This document shows positions 8,626 through 17,488 of a stretch of 64,000 nt of DNA, one piece after another. The DNA lies in the NCBI GenBank assembly GCA_016786705.1, contig JAEUVV010000007.1, positions 62,001 to 126,000 of the forward strand, written 5' to 3'. The position numbers and the translations under genes were made by a program. The notes beneath the pieces were generated by a model that was not told where the DNA came from, searched no databases, and worked only from the letters and a program-made list of their open reading frames with translations. Source of the DNA: Taibaiella sp. (GTDB lineage Bacteria; Bacteroidota; Bacteroidia; Chitinophagales; Chitinophagaceae). The stretch's first letter is position 1. Each line of letters starts with the position of its first letter.

Positions 8626-9414
8626 ATGATATACATGGATTTGAGCTTGATGCGCTCCGTGCTCCTGGAGGTGGTAAAGTCTGCCGGGGCTTTGGTAAAA
8701 GCAGGATTTGAAACAGAATTTGAGATCAGTCATAAAGACGGGATCAACAACCTGGTGACTGAAATAGATAAGGCATCAGAGACCTATATCGTTGAAGCGC
8801 TCAAAACCGCGTTCCCGGATCATGGCTTTATAGGGGAAGAATTTGGTAACAGCAATGAGGCTGCCGATTTCAAATGGGTCATTGACCCTATTGACGGTAC
8901 CGTGAATTTTGCCCATAAAGTCCCTTTATGTTGCGTTAGTATTGCATTAGCATATAAAGAAGAAGTATTACTGGGTGCAGTATACAACCCGATGATGAAC
9001 GAATTGTTCTTTGCCGAGAAAGGCAGAGGTGCTACGCTCAACGATAAGCCTATCCGCGTATCCCGGAAATCAGATATCAATACCGCTTTCCTGGTTACCG
9101 GGTTTCCATATCATTTCCCGCAAACGGAAATACACCCTTTAGAAATATTCACAAAAGTAGTGGGCAAAGGCCTGCCGGTAAGGCGCCTGGGCTCTGCGGC
9201 CCTGGACCTTTGCTGGGTAGCCTGCGGGCGCTTTGACGCTTTCTGGGAGTACAATCTCCAGCCCTGGGATATCGCTGCAGGCTACCTGATCGTAGAAGAA
9301 GCGGGCGGTAATGTAACCAATTTCAGCAAGGCCGGTTATACGATCTGGGATAAAGAAACCCTGGCTACCAATGGCATCCTTCACGAAGACATGCTTCATT
9401 TACTATTTTCATAA
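8626..9414 (+). CDS. Inositol monophosphatase family phosphatase
   Basis: A 262-residue Mg-dependent phosphatase of the IMPase/SuhB family. Metal and catalytic motifs are GEEFG (about residue 70), WVIDPIDGTVNF (about 86-97) and WDIAAGYLIVEEAGG (about 211-225). Family members hydrolyse inositol monophosphate, 3'-phosphoadenosine phosphate, NADP or sugar phosphates; the substrate here is not certain. Two in-frame ATGs exist (8626 and 8635); the first lies so near the promoter that the transcript would be nearly leaderless, and the second is possible. dut follows after 22 bases. Confidence 0.9.
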   Translation: MIYMDLSLMRSVLLEVVKSAGALVKAGFETEFEISHKDGINNLVTEIDKASETYIVEALKTAFPDHGFIGEEFGNSNEAADFKWVIDPIDGTVNFAHKVPLCCVSIALAYKEEVLLGAVYNPMMNELFFAEKGRGATLNDKPIRVSRKSDINTAFLVTGFPYHFPQTEIHPLEIFTKVVGKGLPVRRLGSAALDLCWVACGRFDAFWEYNLQPWDIAAGYLIVEEAGGNVTNFSKAGYTIWDKETLATNGILHEDMLHLLFS

Positions 9415-9419
9415 ATTTG
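9412..9419 (+). promoter_or_regulatory. Possible -7 element (TAAATTTG) for dut-pfkA
   Basis: TAAATTTG overlaps the stop codon of the IMPase gene and ends 17 bases before the dut ATG. No clear -33 box is seen, so this may only supplement readthrough. Confidence 0.35.
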
Positions 9420-9436
9420 CTATTTAAATTCAACTC

Positions 9437-9871
9437 ATGCAAGTAAAAATTATCAATAAATCAACTAATCCTTTACCTCAATACCAAACCAACGGCTCTG
9501 CCGGTATGGACCTCGCCGCACATTTAGACCAGCCGCTTACGCTGCAACCTATGGAACGGAAGCTGATCCCTACCGGGTTATACATGGAACTGCCCTTAGG
9601 CCTGGAAGCACAGGTAAGGCCCCGTAGCGGTATGGCCATCAAAAAAGGGCTTACAGTGATCAACAGTCCCGGCACTATAGACAGTGATTACCGGGGCGAG
9701 ATCAAAGTAGCATTGATCAACCTTTCCGGCGAGGTACAAATCATCGAGCACGGAGAACGTATCGCGCAGCTGGTGATCGCAAAGCATGAAACCATCAGCT
9801 GGGAGCCGACCGAAGTATTGGAAGAAAGTGAACGCGGTGCCGGCGGGTTCGGGCATACAGGTACAAAATAA
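9437..9871 (+). CDS. dut: dUTP diphosphatase (dUTPase)
   Basis: A 144-residue trimeric dUTPase that converts dUTP to dUMP and pyrophosphate, keeping uracil out of DNA and feeding dTMP synthesis. All five family motifs are present in order: [48 protein letters not shown] and the P-loop-like tail [11 protein letters not shown]. Length is standard. It is followed by pfkA after 12 bases, so the two are cotranscribed. Confidence 0.95.
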   Translation: MQVKIINKSTNPLPQYQTNGSAGMDLAAHLDQPLTLQPMERKLIPTGLYMELPLGLEAQVRPRSGMAIKKGLTVINSPGTIDSDYRGEIKVALINLSGEVQIIEHGERIAQLVIAKHETISWEPTEVLEESERGAGGFGHTGTK

Positions 9872-9882
9872 AACCATCAGCC

Positions 9883-10851
9883 ATGCAAAGAATAGCAGTA
9901 TTAACCTCGGGAGGCGACGCCCCCGGCATGAACGCGGCTGTGCGCGCAATTGTCCGCACGGCATTGTATTATAAAATGGACGTCTTCGGCATTCGCTATG
10001 GCTATAAAGGCCTGATCGAAAATGAACTGTTCCAAATGAGCTCCCGGGATGTGGCCAACATCATCCAGCGGGGTGGCACCGTGCTGAAAACAGCCCGCAG
10101 CAAGGAATTCCTGACGAAAGAAGGAAGGGCGAAAGCTGCGGAACATTTAAAAGAGAATGGGATTGAGGGCCTGGTGGTTATTGGCGGCGACGGCAGCTTT
10201 AAAGGTGCCGAAATACTGGAACAGGAGCATGGCATTAAAGTGATTGGTGTACCGGGTACTATAGACCGCGATATAGCCGGCACAGAGTACACTATTGGTT
10301 TTGACACCGCAGTCAACACAGCCATGGAAGCCATTGATAAGATCCGGGATACGGCAGCGGCGCATGAAAGGCTCTTCGTGGTAGAAGTGATGGGCCGGGA
10401 TGCCGGGTATATCGCCCTCAACAGCGGTATCGCTACCGGCGCGGAAGAAATATTAGTACCGGAGCGCATTACTAATGTAGAAAGAGTCGTGCAGCTGATC
10501 AATTACGATCAGAAACGCAAAAAGAATGTCCATATTATCGTAGTGGCGGAGGGCGATGGCTTCGGAGCAGAAGCGCTTACCGAAATCCTGGCTAAAAAAT
10601 ATCCGGAAATGGAAGTACGCCTGAGCGTGCTTGGCCATATGCAGCGGGGCGGATCGCCTACCTATTACGACCGCGTACAGGCGAGCAAAATGGGCTATCA
10701 TGCGGTATTAGGCCTGCGTGAAGGCAAAACCGGCATGATGGTAGGTTTGCAGAAAAACGAGATTGTATTTGTAGATTTTGGCGATGGCTGTAAAAAGCAC
10801 CTTGAGATCAACCAGGAAATGCTGGATATGGTAAAGGTTTTATCCCAATAG
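9883..10851 (+). CDS. pfkA: ATP-dependent 6-phosphofructokinase
   Basis: A 322-residue phosphofructokinase, the committed glycolytic step (fructose-6-phosphate to the 1,6-bisphosphate). Motifs are TSGGDAPGMNAAVRA (ATP loop), GGDGSFKGA (a glycine after GGD, the mark of ATP rather than pyrophosphate use), PGTIDRDIAGTEYTIGFDTA with both catalytic-site aspartates, EVMGRDAGYIAL and GHMQRGGSPT. The residue between the two aspartates is Arg where E. coli PfkA has Asn. Length matches bacterial PfkA. It is cotranscribed with dut. Confidence 0.94.
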   Translation: MQRIAVLTSGGDAPGMNAAVRAIVRTALYYKMDVFGIRYGYKGLIENELFQMSSRDVANIIQRGGTVLKTARSKEFLTKEGRAKAAEHLKENGIEGLVVIGGDGSFKGAEILEQEHGIKVIGVPGTIDRDIAGTEYTIGFDTAVNTAMEAIDKIRDTAAAHERLFVVEVMGRDAGYIALNSGIATGAEEILVPERITNVERVVQLINYDQKRKKNVHIIVVAEGDGFGAEALTEILAKKYPEMEVRLSVLGHMQRGGSPTYYDRVQASKMGYHAVLGLREGKTGMMVGLQKNEIVFVDFGDGCKKHLEINQEMLDMVKVLSQ

Positions 10852-10886
10852 ACGGATTAACCTTAACTGCCCGGAGGGGAAATTTT

Positions 10887-10942
10887 AAGGCTACACTCCT
10901 GACACATTTTGACAAGCTCAATGTGATAAAGCATGTAGCCTT
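10887..10942. terminator. Two-tier hairpin between pfkA and the archaemetzincin operon
   Basis: The outer stem is 9 bp (AAGGCTACA 10887-10895 with TGTAGCCTT 10934-10942). The inner stem is 6 bp (CACATT 10903-10908 with AATGTG 10920-10925) with an 11-base loop, and the two are joined by internal loops. It lies 35 bases after pfkA and 8 bases beyond the end of the small reverse ORF at 10950. The T run is poor, so it may be a convergent terminator or a structured RNA element. Confidence 0.5.
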
Positions 10943-10949
10943 ACTTCTT

Positions 10950-11033
10950 TTATGATTTATTCCTTTTAAAAGGTTTCTTTTTCCATAGCCGCACTATAAA
11001 AACTAGTACCCATAAGCCCCAAAGCCAAATCAT
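10950..11033 (-). CDS. Possible 27-residue single-pass membrane peptide
   Basis: A 27-codon reverse ORF reading MIWLWGLWVLVFIVRL followed by the basic tail WKKKPFKRNKS. It is one hydrophobic, tryptophan-rich helix followed by positive charges, the look of a small inner-membrane protein. It begins 41 bases after the archaemetzincin stop on the same strand and ends 8 bases before a large hairpin. No clear ribosome-binding site is seen, and codon use is plausible but the ORF is too short to judge. It could be chance. Confidence 0.35.
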   Translation of the reverse strand: MIWLWGLWVLVFIVRLWKKKPFKRNKS

Positions 11034-11074
11034 ATTTACTATATTTTAAAGTTTCAACTAATTACTCAATAAAA

Positions 11075-11656
11075 TTAAAGCCCCCAGCCTTTTCGTTTCA
11101 GATGCGTTTTACACTGCGCACAAAAATCCTTTTCTTCATCAAGCGGATTGCCTCCTTCTGCATCCCGCATCAGGCAAGTCTCGTCCGGGCAATGGTCCAA
11201 GCCCTCTGTATGGCCCAGCTCATGCAGCACTACCTTACACAATTGTTCTGCTCTTTTCTTTTTATTGATCCTGAAAGAAGACACTACACAGGAATTACCC
11301 GGCCGGTAACCGAGGCCCATAACGCCCCAATCAGCTACGCCATCTTTTGTCGTACTAATATCTTCATTTAGAATACCAACGATTATAGAATCCTTACCTA
11401 CCTGTGCTTTAAGAAACCGGATAAGGCTATCTGCACGATACCTGTTCCTCGGCCTATAATAAAATGATTGGGGAATAGAACGATTATCTTTTAATACCAC
11501 TTCCGCGCCTAATGCGCTTATTTGTGCAACAATGGTCTTTGCCTCGGTCGCCGAAAACAGGCCGAAAGGTTGCACCACAACCACGCGTGTGCCCTTCGGA
11601 GAGGTATTACAGGCGTATAGCCCCAGGACTAATAAAATGATCGTGATCAGGCGCAT
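11075..11656 (-). CDS. Archaemetzincin-family zinc metalloprotease, lipoprotein form
   Basis: A 193-residue zinc peptidase of the archaemetzincin family. VVLHELGHTEGLDHC gives the metzincin HExxHxxGxxH zinc site followed at once by Cys, then the family's extra cysteines in DETCLMRD and FCAQCK that bind a second zinc. The N-terminus MRLITIILLVLGLYACNT is a lipoprotein signal with lipobox LYAC and Cys16, so the enzyme should be anchored in the envelope. It lies 14 bases after priA on the same strand. Natural substrates of this family are poorly known. Confidence 0.85.
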   Translation of the reverse strand: MRLITIILLVLGLYACNTSPKGTRVVVVQPFGLFSATEAKTIVAQISALGAEVVLKDNRSIPQSFYYRPRNRYRADSLIRFLKAQVGKDSIIVGILNEDISTTKDGVADWGVMGLGYRPGNSCVVSSFRINKKKRAEQLCKVVLHELGHTEGLDHCPDETCLMRDAEGGNPLDEEKDFCAQCKTHLKRKGWGL

Positions 11657-11670
11657 AAGTCTGAAAGGTA

Positions 11671-14109
11671 CTAAAACGGATCTACATCAGCAAAGACCTG
11701 CAAAGCGCTCAGGCCTTTTTCTTTGGGTATGGATAAAACCAGTAATCCTAGCTGCTGCTTCACCTGGCTGACATACGCATTATCAAGCGGCAGTTTAAGC
11801 ATTAGTTCAAACACATATTGATTGCGTACCCTTGGTACCAGGGCCTCTGCCGGTCCCAGTAATTTAAGTTCCGGAAATACCTGCAGCAATTGCTCCGCAA
11901 ACAAAAACGCACCCTGGCCGGCCTTCTTCTGGTCCTTATGCTTAAATACGATCTTGATCAGTTTTGAAAAAGGCGGGTAAGCAAACTGTTGCCGGTAAGC
12001 CATTTCAAACTGGAAGTAACTTTTAAGATCATGCTGGATCACGTATTGTATAATGGGATGCGTGGCTTTATGGGTCTGGATCATTACTCTTCCTTTGCCA
12101 TCCTGCCGCCCTGCCCTGCCGCTCACCTGCTCCATCATTTGAAAAGCACGCTCGTGCACCCTGAAATCAGGGAAACTCAATAAGTTGTCCGCACTCAGTA
12201 TCCCGACCAAAGAAACATTTTCAAAATCCAGTCCTTTAACCACCATTTGTGTGCCTACGAGTATATTAATCTTCCCGGAGGTAAAATCATCCATCAGCTG
12301 TACCTGCTTTCCTTTAGTACGCATACTGTCCCAGTCCATACGGCCAATACTGTAATGCGGAAAGATGCGTTGCAGGTCTTCTTCTATCTTTTCAGTACCA
12401 AAGGTGCGTGCCGAGATATTGGCATTACCACACTGGGGGCAGTGCTTTATGGGAGCAGATTTCGCGCCGCAGTAATGACAATGCAATTTATCGGTAGCCT
12501 TATGATAAGTCAGCGACACATCACAGTTTTTACATTGTGGTACAAAACCACAAGAGCCACATAAAAGAAAAGGCGCATATCCTCTTTTATTCTGGAACAG
12601 GATCACCTGTTTTCCTTCTTTAATCGTGTCCTGGATGCCCGAAAGCAGGTCCAGCGTCAGTACCGGGGATAAAGCGCCCTGGGTATTTTTGGCATTTACC
12701 GGTATGATTTCTGGTAGCGATACCCCATTATGTCTTTGCTTTAAAGCTACAAAGCCGTATTTTTTCTTTTGCACATTGTGCAAAGTTTCAATAGAAGGAG
12801 TGGCGGATCCCAACAGTACTTTAGCTTTATGAATGCCCGCCAGGTAGATGGCGCTGTCCCGGGCGTGAAAGCGCGGCGGCGGGTCTACCTGTTTATAAGC
12901 GCTGTCATGCTCCTCATCTACAATGATCAATCCCAGCTCCCGGAATGGTAACCATAGGGCCGAACGCGCACCGATGACCACTTTGTATTTATTGCCGGCT
13001 ACTTTCTTCCAGATCTCTATACGTTCGTTATTACTATATTTCGAATGATAAACGCCCAGCTCTTCCCCAAAATAAGCCCTTAACCGAGACAAAATATGTG
13101 TTGTCAAAGCAATTTCAGGCAGCAGGAAAAGTACCTGCTTACCCTCGGCGATCGCTTTCTGGATCAGGTCAATATAAATATGCGTTTTACCCGACCCGGT
13201 AACGCCCTGCAGCAGGCAAACGTTATGCTGCTGCCATTGTGCTTCAATACTGGCTTTAGCTTCCAGCTGCACCTCAGACAGGTCCGAGATCAGCTTTTCA
13301 GGATTAGCTACATCCATAACCCGATCCGTAGCCTGTTCTTTTAAAACAAAAATCCCGGCTGCTGCCATACTTTTCATCTGGGCAGTAGTAGCATTAGATT
13401 GTTTGGACAGCTCTTTGGCTGCAATGCCCGTTTTGTCTTTCCTCAGGTTTAGAAAAGACATTAATATAGCCAATTGCTTCGGCTTCTTCTCCAACTGATT
13501 AAACAGGTTAATCAGTTCCGTCTCCTGTTCATAGCGTGCTTCCAGGTACACAAAAGTTTCCAGCTTAGGCTTATAACGTTCCTCCAGTAGTTCCGATATA
13601 ATAGCGGCGCCTGTTTCCAGAACTTCATTTACCGCGCGGCTCAAGGCTTTACTCTGCACCAGTTGCTGGGCTTCACCGATCGTGATCTGTTTACGGATCA
13701 ATAATGCCTCGGCGATCATGAACGCATCATCACTTAAACCCTGGGGCACATCGTCGAAGGCGGAGGTCCATACCAGCAGGCTTTCACTCATCAGTTTCAG
13801 GTGCGCCGGCAAAGCTGCCTGCATCACATCTCCAAGATTACACAAATAATAATCCGCTATCCATTGCCATAAGGCCAGCTGTTTTTCATTAACCACCGGG
13901 AACTCGTCCAGGATGTTGCGGATAGGTTTTACGGCATAAGCCTCCGGCTTCTGGTCGTGTATTTTTAACACGATACCGGCATACAACTTCTGCCTGCCCA
14001 GGCTCACCTCCACGCGCTTCCCTACTGCAAGCTGGTCTTGCATTTCTAATGGCACACCATAAGTCAGTGGCCTGGGAAGATGTAAGGGTAAAATGATATC
14101 GGCAAACAT
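11671..14109 (-). CDS. priA: Primosomal replication protein N' (PriA helicase)
   Basis: An 812-residue 3'-5' DNA helicase that restarts stalled forks by loading the replisome. The 3'-DNA-binding domain (FADIILPLHLPRPLTYGVP) is N-terminal. The helicase core has Walker A GVTGSGKTHIY, DEEH box VDEEHDSAYKQ and LLGSATPS. The zinc-binding insert has eight cysteines (CGSCGFVPQCKNC, CHYCG, CPQCG), and GRAGRQDGKGRV is motif VI. The frame is open to 14202, but ATG 14109 was chosen because AGGAG lies just upstream and the family N-terminus begins there. Length fits Bacteroidota PriA. The archaemetzincin gene follows in the same operon. Confidence 0.93.
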   Translation of the reverse strand: MFADIILPLHLPRPLTYGVPLEMQDQLAVGKRVEVSLGRQKLYAGIVLKIHDQKPEAYAVKPIRNILDEFPVVNEKQLALWQWIADYYLCNLGDVMQAALPAHLKLMSESLLVWTSAFDDVPQGLSDDAFMIAEALLIRKQITIGEAQQLVQSKALSRAVNEVLETGAAIISELLEERYKPKLETFVYLEARYEQETELINLFNQLEKKPKQLAILMSFLNLRKDKTGIAAKELSKQSNATTAQMKSMAAAGIFVLKEQATDRVMDVANPEKLISDLSEVQLEAKASIEAQWQQHNVCLLQGVTGSGKTHIYIDLIQKAIAEGKQVLFLLPEIALTTHILSRLRAYFGEELGVYHSKYSNNERIEIWKKVAGNKYKVVIGARSALWLPFRELGLIIVDEEHDSAYKQVDPPPRFHARDSAIYLAGIHKAKVLLGSATPSIETLHNVQKKKYGFVALKQRHNGVSLPEIIPVNAKNTQGALSPVLTLDLLSGIQDTIKEGKQVILFQNKRGYAPFLLCGSCGFVPQCKNCDVSLTYHKATDKLHCHYCGAKSAPIKHCPQCGNANISARTFGTEKIEEDLQRIFPHYSIGRMDWDSMRTKGKQVQLMDDFTSGKINILVGTQMVVKGLDFENVSLVGILSADNLLSFPDFRVHERAFQMMEQVSGRAGRQDGKGRVMIQTHKATHPIIQYVIQHDLKSYFQFEMAYRQQFAYPPFSKLIKIVFKHKDQKKAGQGAFLFAEQLLQVFPELKLLGPAEALVPRVRNQYVFELMLKLPLDNAYVSQVKQQLGLLVLSIPKEKGLSALQVFADVDPF

Positions 14110-14214
14110 GAGCTCCTGATTCCTGCTAGAAAATGCGAATTTAATCTTTGTCTGCCGAATATAGACATAAAGCCATGTTTTTTGGCTAAATTGCAAGCAC
14201 AAAAAGATAAAAGC

Positions 14215-14943
14215 ATGAACCTTTGTTTGGATTTTGGCAATACGAATTGCAAAGCGGCATTAGTAGAGCAGGACAATTTTCTCCATCAGTTTAGTTTTAC
14301 GAGAGCAGAAGCTTTCCAGGCCATAGAAGACATTTTACTTACCTACCGGCCGGAGCATGCGATCCTGTCTTCTGTTATCAAACATGATGAGCAGATCACA
14401 CAATTACTCGAATCTCACTGCAAAAAAGTGGTAATACTGGACGAAAAAACCAATTTACCTTTTTTTAATGCCTATGGTACACCGGAGCAGCTGGGAGTAG
14501 ACCGGCTGGCACTGGCTGCTGGTGCCCTGAAAGTTTTCCCGGGAGAAAACTGCCTGGTCATCAGTATCGGCACCGCGATCACCTATAACTATATTACCAG
14601 CAGTAAATATTTCAGAGGCGGCGCCATTTCCCCGGGCCCGCGCCTAAGATTTGAATCTTTACATACGCAAACGGATAAATTGCCGTTATTAAGAGAAGAA
14701 ATGGGCTATGCACCTGTTTTAGGCTTTGATACGGCAAGCGGTATAAAAAGCGGGGTGATCAATGGCATTATTGGAGAAATGAAATACTTCATTTATAAAT
14801 ATGGTAAAGATTTTGGAGAACTGAATGTCGTGCTCACCGGCGGATATTTACCCGTTTTTGAAAACAAAATAAAAAATCAGATATTTGCAGACCCAAATTT
14901 TTTAATGAAGGGTTTGAATTTAATACTCAATCATAATGTATAA
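14215..14943 (+). CDS. coaX: Type III pantothenate kinase
   Basis: A 242-residue CoaX that phosphorylates pantothenate in the first step of CoA synthesis. Motifs are LCLDFGNTNCKAAL (phosphate loop), TPEQLGVDRLALAAGAL (pantothenate site with Asp), SIGTAITYN and GGAISPGPRLRFESLHTQTDKLPLL, all in the expected order. The frame extends to a TTG at 14182, but ATG 14215 starts at the family N-terminus. It is divergent from priA and overlaps the next gene by 8 bases, suggesting coupling. Confidence 0.93.
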   Translation: MNLCLDFGNTNCKAALVEQDNFLHQFSFTRAEAFQAIEDILLTYRPEHAILSSVIKHDEQITQLLESHCKKVVILDEKTNLPFFNAYGTPEQLGVDRLALAAGALKVFPGENCLVISIGTAITYNYITSSKYFRGGAISPGPRLRFESLHTQTDKLPLLREEMGYAPVLGFDTASGIKSGVINGIIGEMKYFIYKYGKDFGELNVVLTGGYLPVFENKIKNQIFADPNFLMKGLNLILNHNV

Positions 14944-16270
14944 ACACAAAGCATTAGCGCTTTCGATACTTACCACGCTGGCTGTTTCTTCGGCCCGGGC
15001 ACAAACAACATACACCAACGAACCGAAATCAGACCGGATCAATTCTCCATATACCCGTTTCGGCATTGGTAATCTCAGTGACAATCGTAGCGCTGCGCTG
15101 CGCGGCATGGGCGGTATTGCAAATGGTTATGCTAAAGAATATACAATAAATGCCTATAACCCGGCGAGTTATACCTACCTGTTAAGGACCACATTCGAGT
15201 TTGCCTTTGACGCGCAGAGCAATAATGTACGTATAGGTGACGACAGGACCAGGTCAAACACGGTAACCATTGGTCATTTCAATCTTGCTATGCCCTTAAA
15301 GAAGCAAAATCTTGCCATTAACATCGGGTATATGCCTTTTTCAAAAGTGTATTATAACTCGCAGGATTCTTTAACGATCCCTGCTACCGGCGATAAGATA
15401 CTTCAAAAATATAATGGCGAAGGAAATCTGAACTTTGGCTACCTGGGTATTTCAGGCGGTGCAAAGGGCTTTAGCATTGGTGTAAACGGAGGCTATGTTT
15501 TCGGGAATATCCGGAACTCTTCTTATATCAATTTCCTGGGCACAGACTCTTTAAGTACAAGAGTTTCCGACTACTCACAAAAAGACATTTACGGGGGTTT
15601 ATTCTTCAAAGCCGGCCTAATGTATAAAGCCAGCCTGAAAAACAACCAGTATATCAGTATTGGTGCTACCGGAACACTTTCCCAACGCATCAACATCACC
15701 AGGGATCAGTATTATGTAGCCGGCACGCAGCCGCCTTATTCCGGTGCACCTGTCGTTACGGATACCGTTTCTGCGGTTTACGGGCAAAAAGGGAAAATGG
15801 AATTACCTTCGGAATTCGGGTTTGGCGTACACTATGGTAAGGGCGCCAGCTATGATTTCGGTATCGACCTGGTATACGCAGACTGGTCCAATTTCAAGCG
15901 TTTCGGAACAACGGAAAGCGGCATTGGTCAAAATGCCTATCGCGTTGCACTGGGTGGAGAAATCACACCCAATACCAAGGCCACTAAACAATACCTTTCC
16001 GCGATGACCTATCGCCTCGGTGCCTATATGGGTAAAGATTACGTATACCTGAATAATACCGCGATCAATTATTACGGGCTTACTTTAGGCACTCAATTAC
16101 CATTAAGGTCCAACCTCAATACAGATGAGCAAGGTGGCGCCTTAAACCTCAGCCTGGATATGGGTAACAGGGGTACGATTAATAATGGTATGGCCAGCGA
16201 ATTTTTTGTAAAATTTACAGTTGGGCTAAGAATTAATGCGCATTGGTTCCAACGCAGACCTTATCAATAG
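14936..16270 (+). CDS. Outer-membrane beta-barrel protein of unknown function
   Basis: A 444-residue exported protein. MYKHKALALSILTTLAVSSARAQ is a cleavable signal peptide. The mature N-terminus (NSPYTRFGIGNL, ALRGMGG, INAYNPASY) and alternating-residue strands resemble the FadL/OmpP1-like barrels found in Bacteroidota next to CoaX and LptC. It overlaps coaX by 8 bases, and its stop TAG overlaps the GTG start of lptC. The context suggests a link to envelope or LPS transport, but the function is not known. Confidence 0.75.
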   Translation: MYKHKALALSILTTLAVSSARAQTTYTNEPKSDRINSPYTRFGIGNLSDNRSAALRGMGGIANGYAKEYTINAYNPASYTYLLRTTFEFAFDAQSNNVRIGDDRTRSNTVTIGHFNLAMPLKKQNLAINIGYMPFSKVYYNSQDSLTIPATGDKILQKYNGEGNLNFGYLGISGGAKGFSIGVNGGYVFGNIRNSSYINFLGTDSLSTRVSDYSQKDIYGGLFFKAGLMYKASLKNNQYISIGATGTLSQRINITRDQYYVAGTQPPYSGAPVVTDTVSAVYGQKGKMELPSEFGFGVHYGKGASYDFGIDLVYADWSNFKRFGTTESGIGQNAYRVALGGEITPNTKATKQYLSAMTYRLGAYMGKDYVYLNNTAINYYGLTLGTQLPLRSNLNTDEQGGALNLSLDMGNRGTINNGMASEFFVKFTVGLRINAHWFQRRPYQ

Positions 16271-16872
16271 TGGTAAAGCTGTATAAAACATATTCAACTA
16301 CACTAAGGTCATTATCCGTAAAGATAATGACCTTTAGCTTCTTATTTTTATTAGCCGCCTGCGGTCAGGGCGGCGTAAGTAAGTCGAACAAGGTAGTAAG
16401 CGAGGAAGCCTTAAAAATAGACCGTGCTGATAGCGTTACCGTGATCATCAGCAAAGACGGGCAAACCAAGGCCAGGCTGAAAACAAAAGAGTTTGTGCAA
16501 AATGATAATGCCAAACCTCCTTTCCTGGACATCAACCATAATTTATTCGTAGAATTTTATAATGATTCTATGGCCGTAGAAAGTACTTTAAGTGCTAAAA
16601 CAGCGCGTTTTTATCCTGCTAACAACAATTTCCTGGTACAGGATAGTGTAGTAGTGATCAATAAAAGCGGCGACACCCTTAAAACGCAGCAGCTTGTCTG
16701 GAATAATAAGCTACAGAAATTTTTCTCCGAAGTACCTGTTCAGATCATCAGGGGCGGCTCCGTTTCCTACGGTACCGGCCTGGAGGCTAATAAAGACCTC
16801 AGCTGGATCCGGATCTTCCAGCAAAGAGGTACCGTGCCGGTCGAAAAAGACCAGATGCCGGACACCGAATAA
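16270..16872 (+). CDS. lptC: LptC-like LPS export periplasmic protein
   Basis: A protein of about 200 residues resembling the Bacteroidota LptC (LPS export ABC transporter periplasmic component). The N-terminus has a short hydrophobic stretch ending in FLLAACGQGG, a lipobox. Beta-rich repeats such as QTKARLKTKEFVQND, LDINHNLFVEFYND and LSAKTARFYPANN follow, as in the LptA/LptC jelly-roll. The GTG at 16270 overlaps the preceding TAG stop and is preferred; ATG 16327 would give a 181-residue form. It forms an operon with coaX and the barrel protein. LptA, LptB, LptF and LptG are not in the window. Confidence 0.8.
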   Translation: MVKLYKTYSTTLRSLSVKIMTFSFLFLLAACGQGGVSKSNKVVSEEALKIDRADSVTVIISKDGQTKARLKTKEFVQNDNAKPPFLDINHNLFVEFYNDSMAVESTLSAKTARFYPANNNFLVQDSVVVINKSGDTLKTQQLVWNNKLQKFFSEVPVQIIRGGSVSYGTGLEANKDLSWIRIFQQRGTVPVEKDQMPDTE

Positions 16873-16903
16873 GTCCGATTTAATTATAAATTTTCCGCTA
16901 TCC

Positions 16904-17479
16904 TTAACGTGCTTCAAGAAAAGCTATAAAGGACTTCATGGCTTTTGCCCTGTGACTGATACCGGCTTTCACCGCAGACGGGAGTTCACCAAAAGTTTGA
17001 TCATAACCATTGGGAATAAACACCGGATCGTAGCCGAAGCCGCCGTTTCCCTGCATTTCAGTAGCGATACGGCCTTCACATTTTCCGGAAAAGTAATGCA
17101 CGTTTTCCATCCCAGCAATACAGATAATCGTAGTATAGTAAGCGTCCCGGTCCGTAATGCCTTCCAACTCTTTGAGTAATTTCTTCGTATTGGCCAGGTC
17201 ATTCTTAGGCTCGCCGGCATACCTTGCGCTAAACACTCCTGGATCGCCGTTTAAGGCAGGCACAACAAGCCCGCTGTCTTCGGCAAAAGTTACGATACCT
17301 GTTTTTTCAAAGGCATATTTCGCCTTGGCCAGCGCGTTTTCTTCAAAGGTAAAAAAGGGTTCCGGGATATCTTCGGTAATACCTGCAGCCTGCAGGGAGA
17401 TAATGTTATACGCCCCATTCAGCAGTTCGTTTATTTCTTTAATTTTCCCGGCATTATTCGAAGCCAATATCAGGTCCAT
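16904..17479 (-). CDS. rdgB: XTP/dITP diphosphatase (Ham1/RdgB)
   Basis: A 191-residue pyrophosphatase that removes dITP, XTP and related deaminated purine nucleotides from the pool. LILASNNAGKIKEINELL is the N-terminal nucleotide-binding motif (SxNxxK), TFAEDSGLVVPALNGDPGVFSARYAG is the central signature with the metal-binding aspartate, and GFGYDPVFIPNGYDQTFGEL with ISHRAKAMKSF closes the family pattern. It lies 9 bases after an unknown gene on the same strand, with which it is probably cotranscribed. Confidence 0.94.
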   Translation of the reverse strand: MDLILASNNAGKIKEINELLNGAYNIISLQAAGITEDIPEPFFTFEENALAKAKYAFEKTGIVTFAEDSGLVVPALNGDPGVFSARYAGEPKNDLANTKKLLKELEGITDRDAYYTTIICIAGMENVHYFSGKCEGRIATEMQGNGGFGYDPVFIPNGYDQTFGELPSAVKAGISHRAKAMKSFIAFLEAR

Positions 17480-17488
17480 GTTTATAAT

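Noticed and set aside
14110..14202. N-terminal extension of PriA
   Set aside because: The family N-terminus and an AGGAG ribosome-binding site both point to the ATG at 14109.
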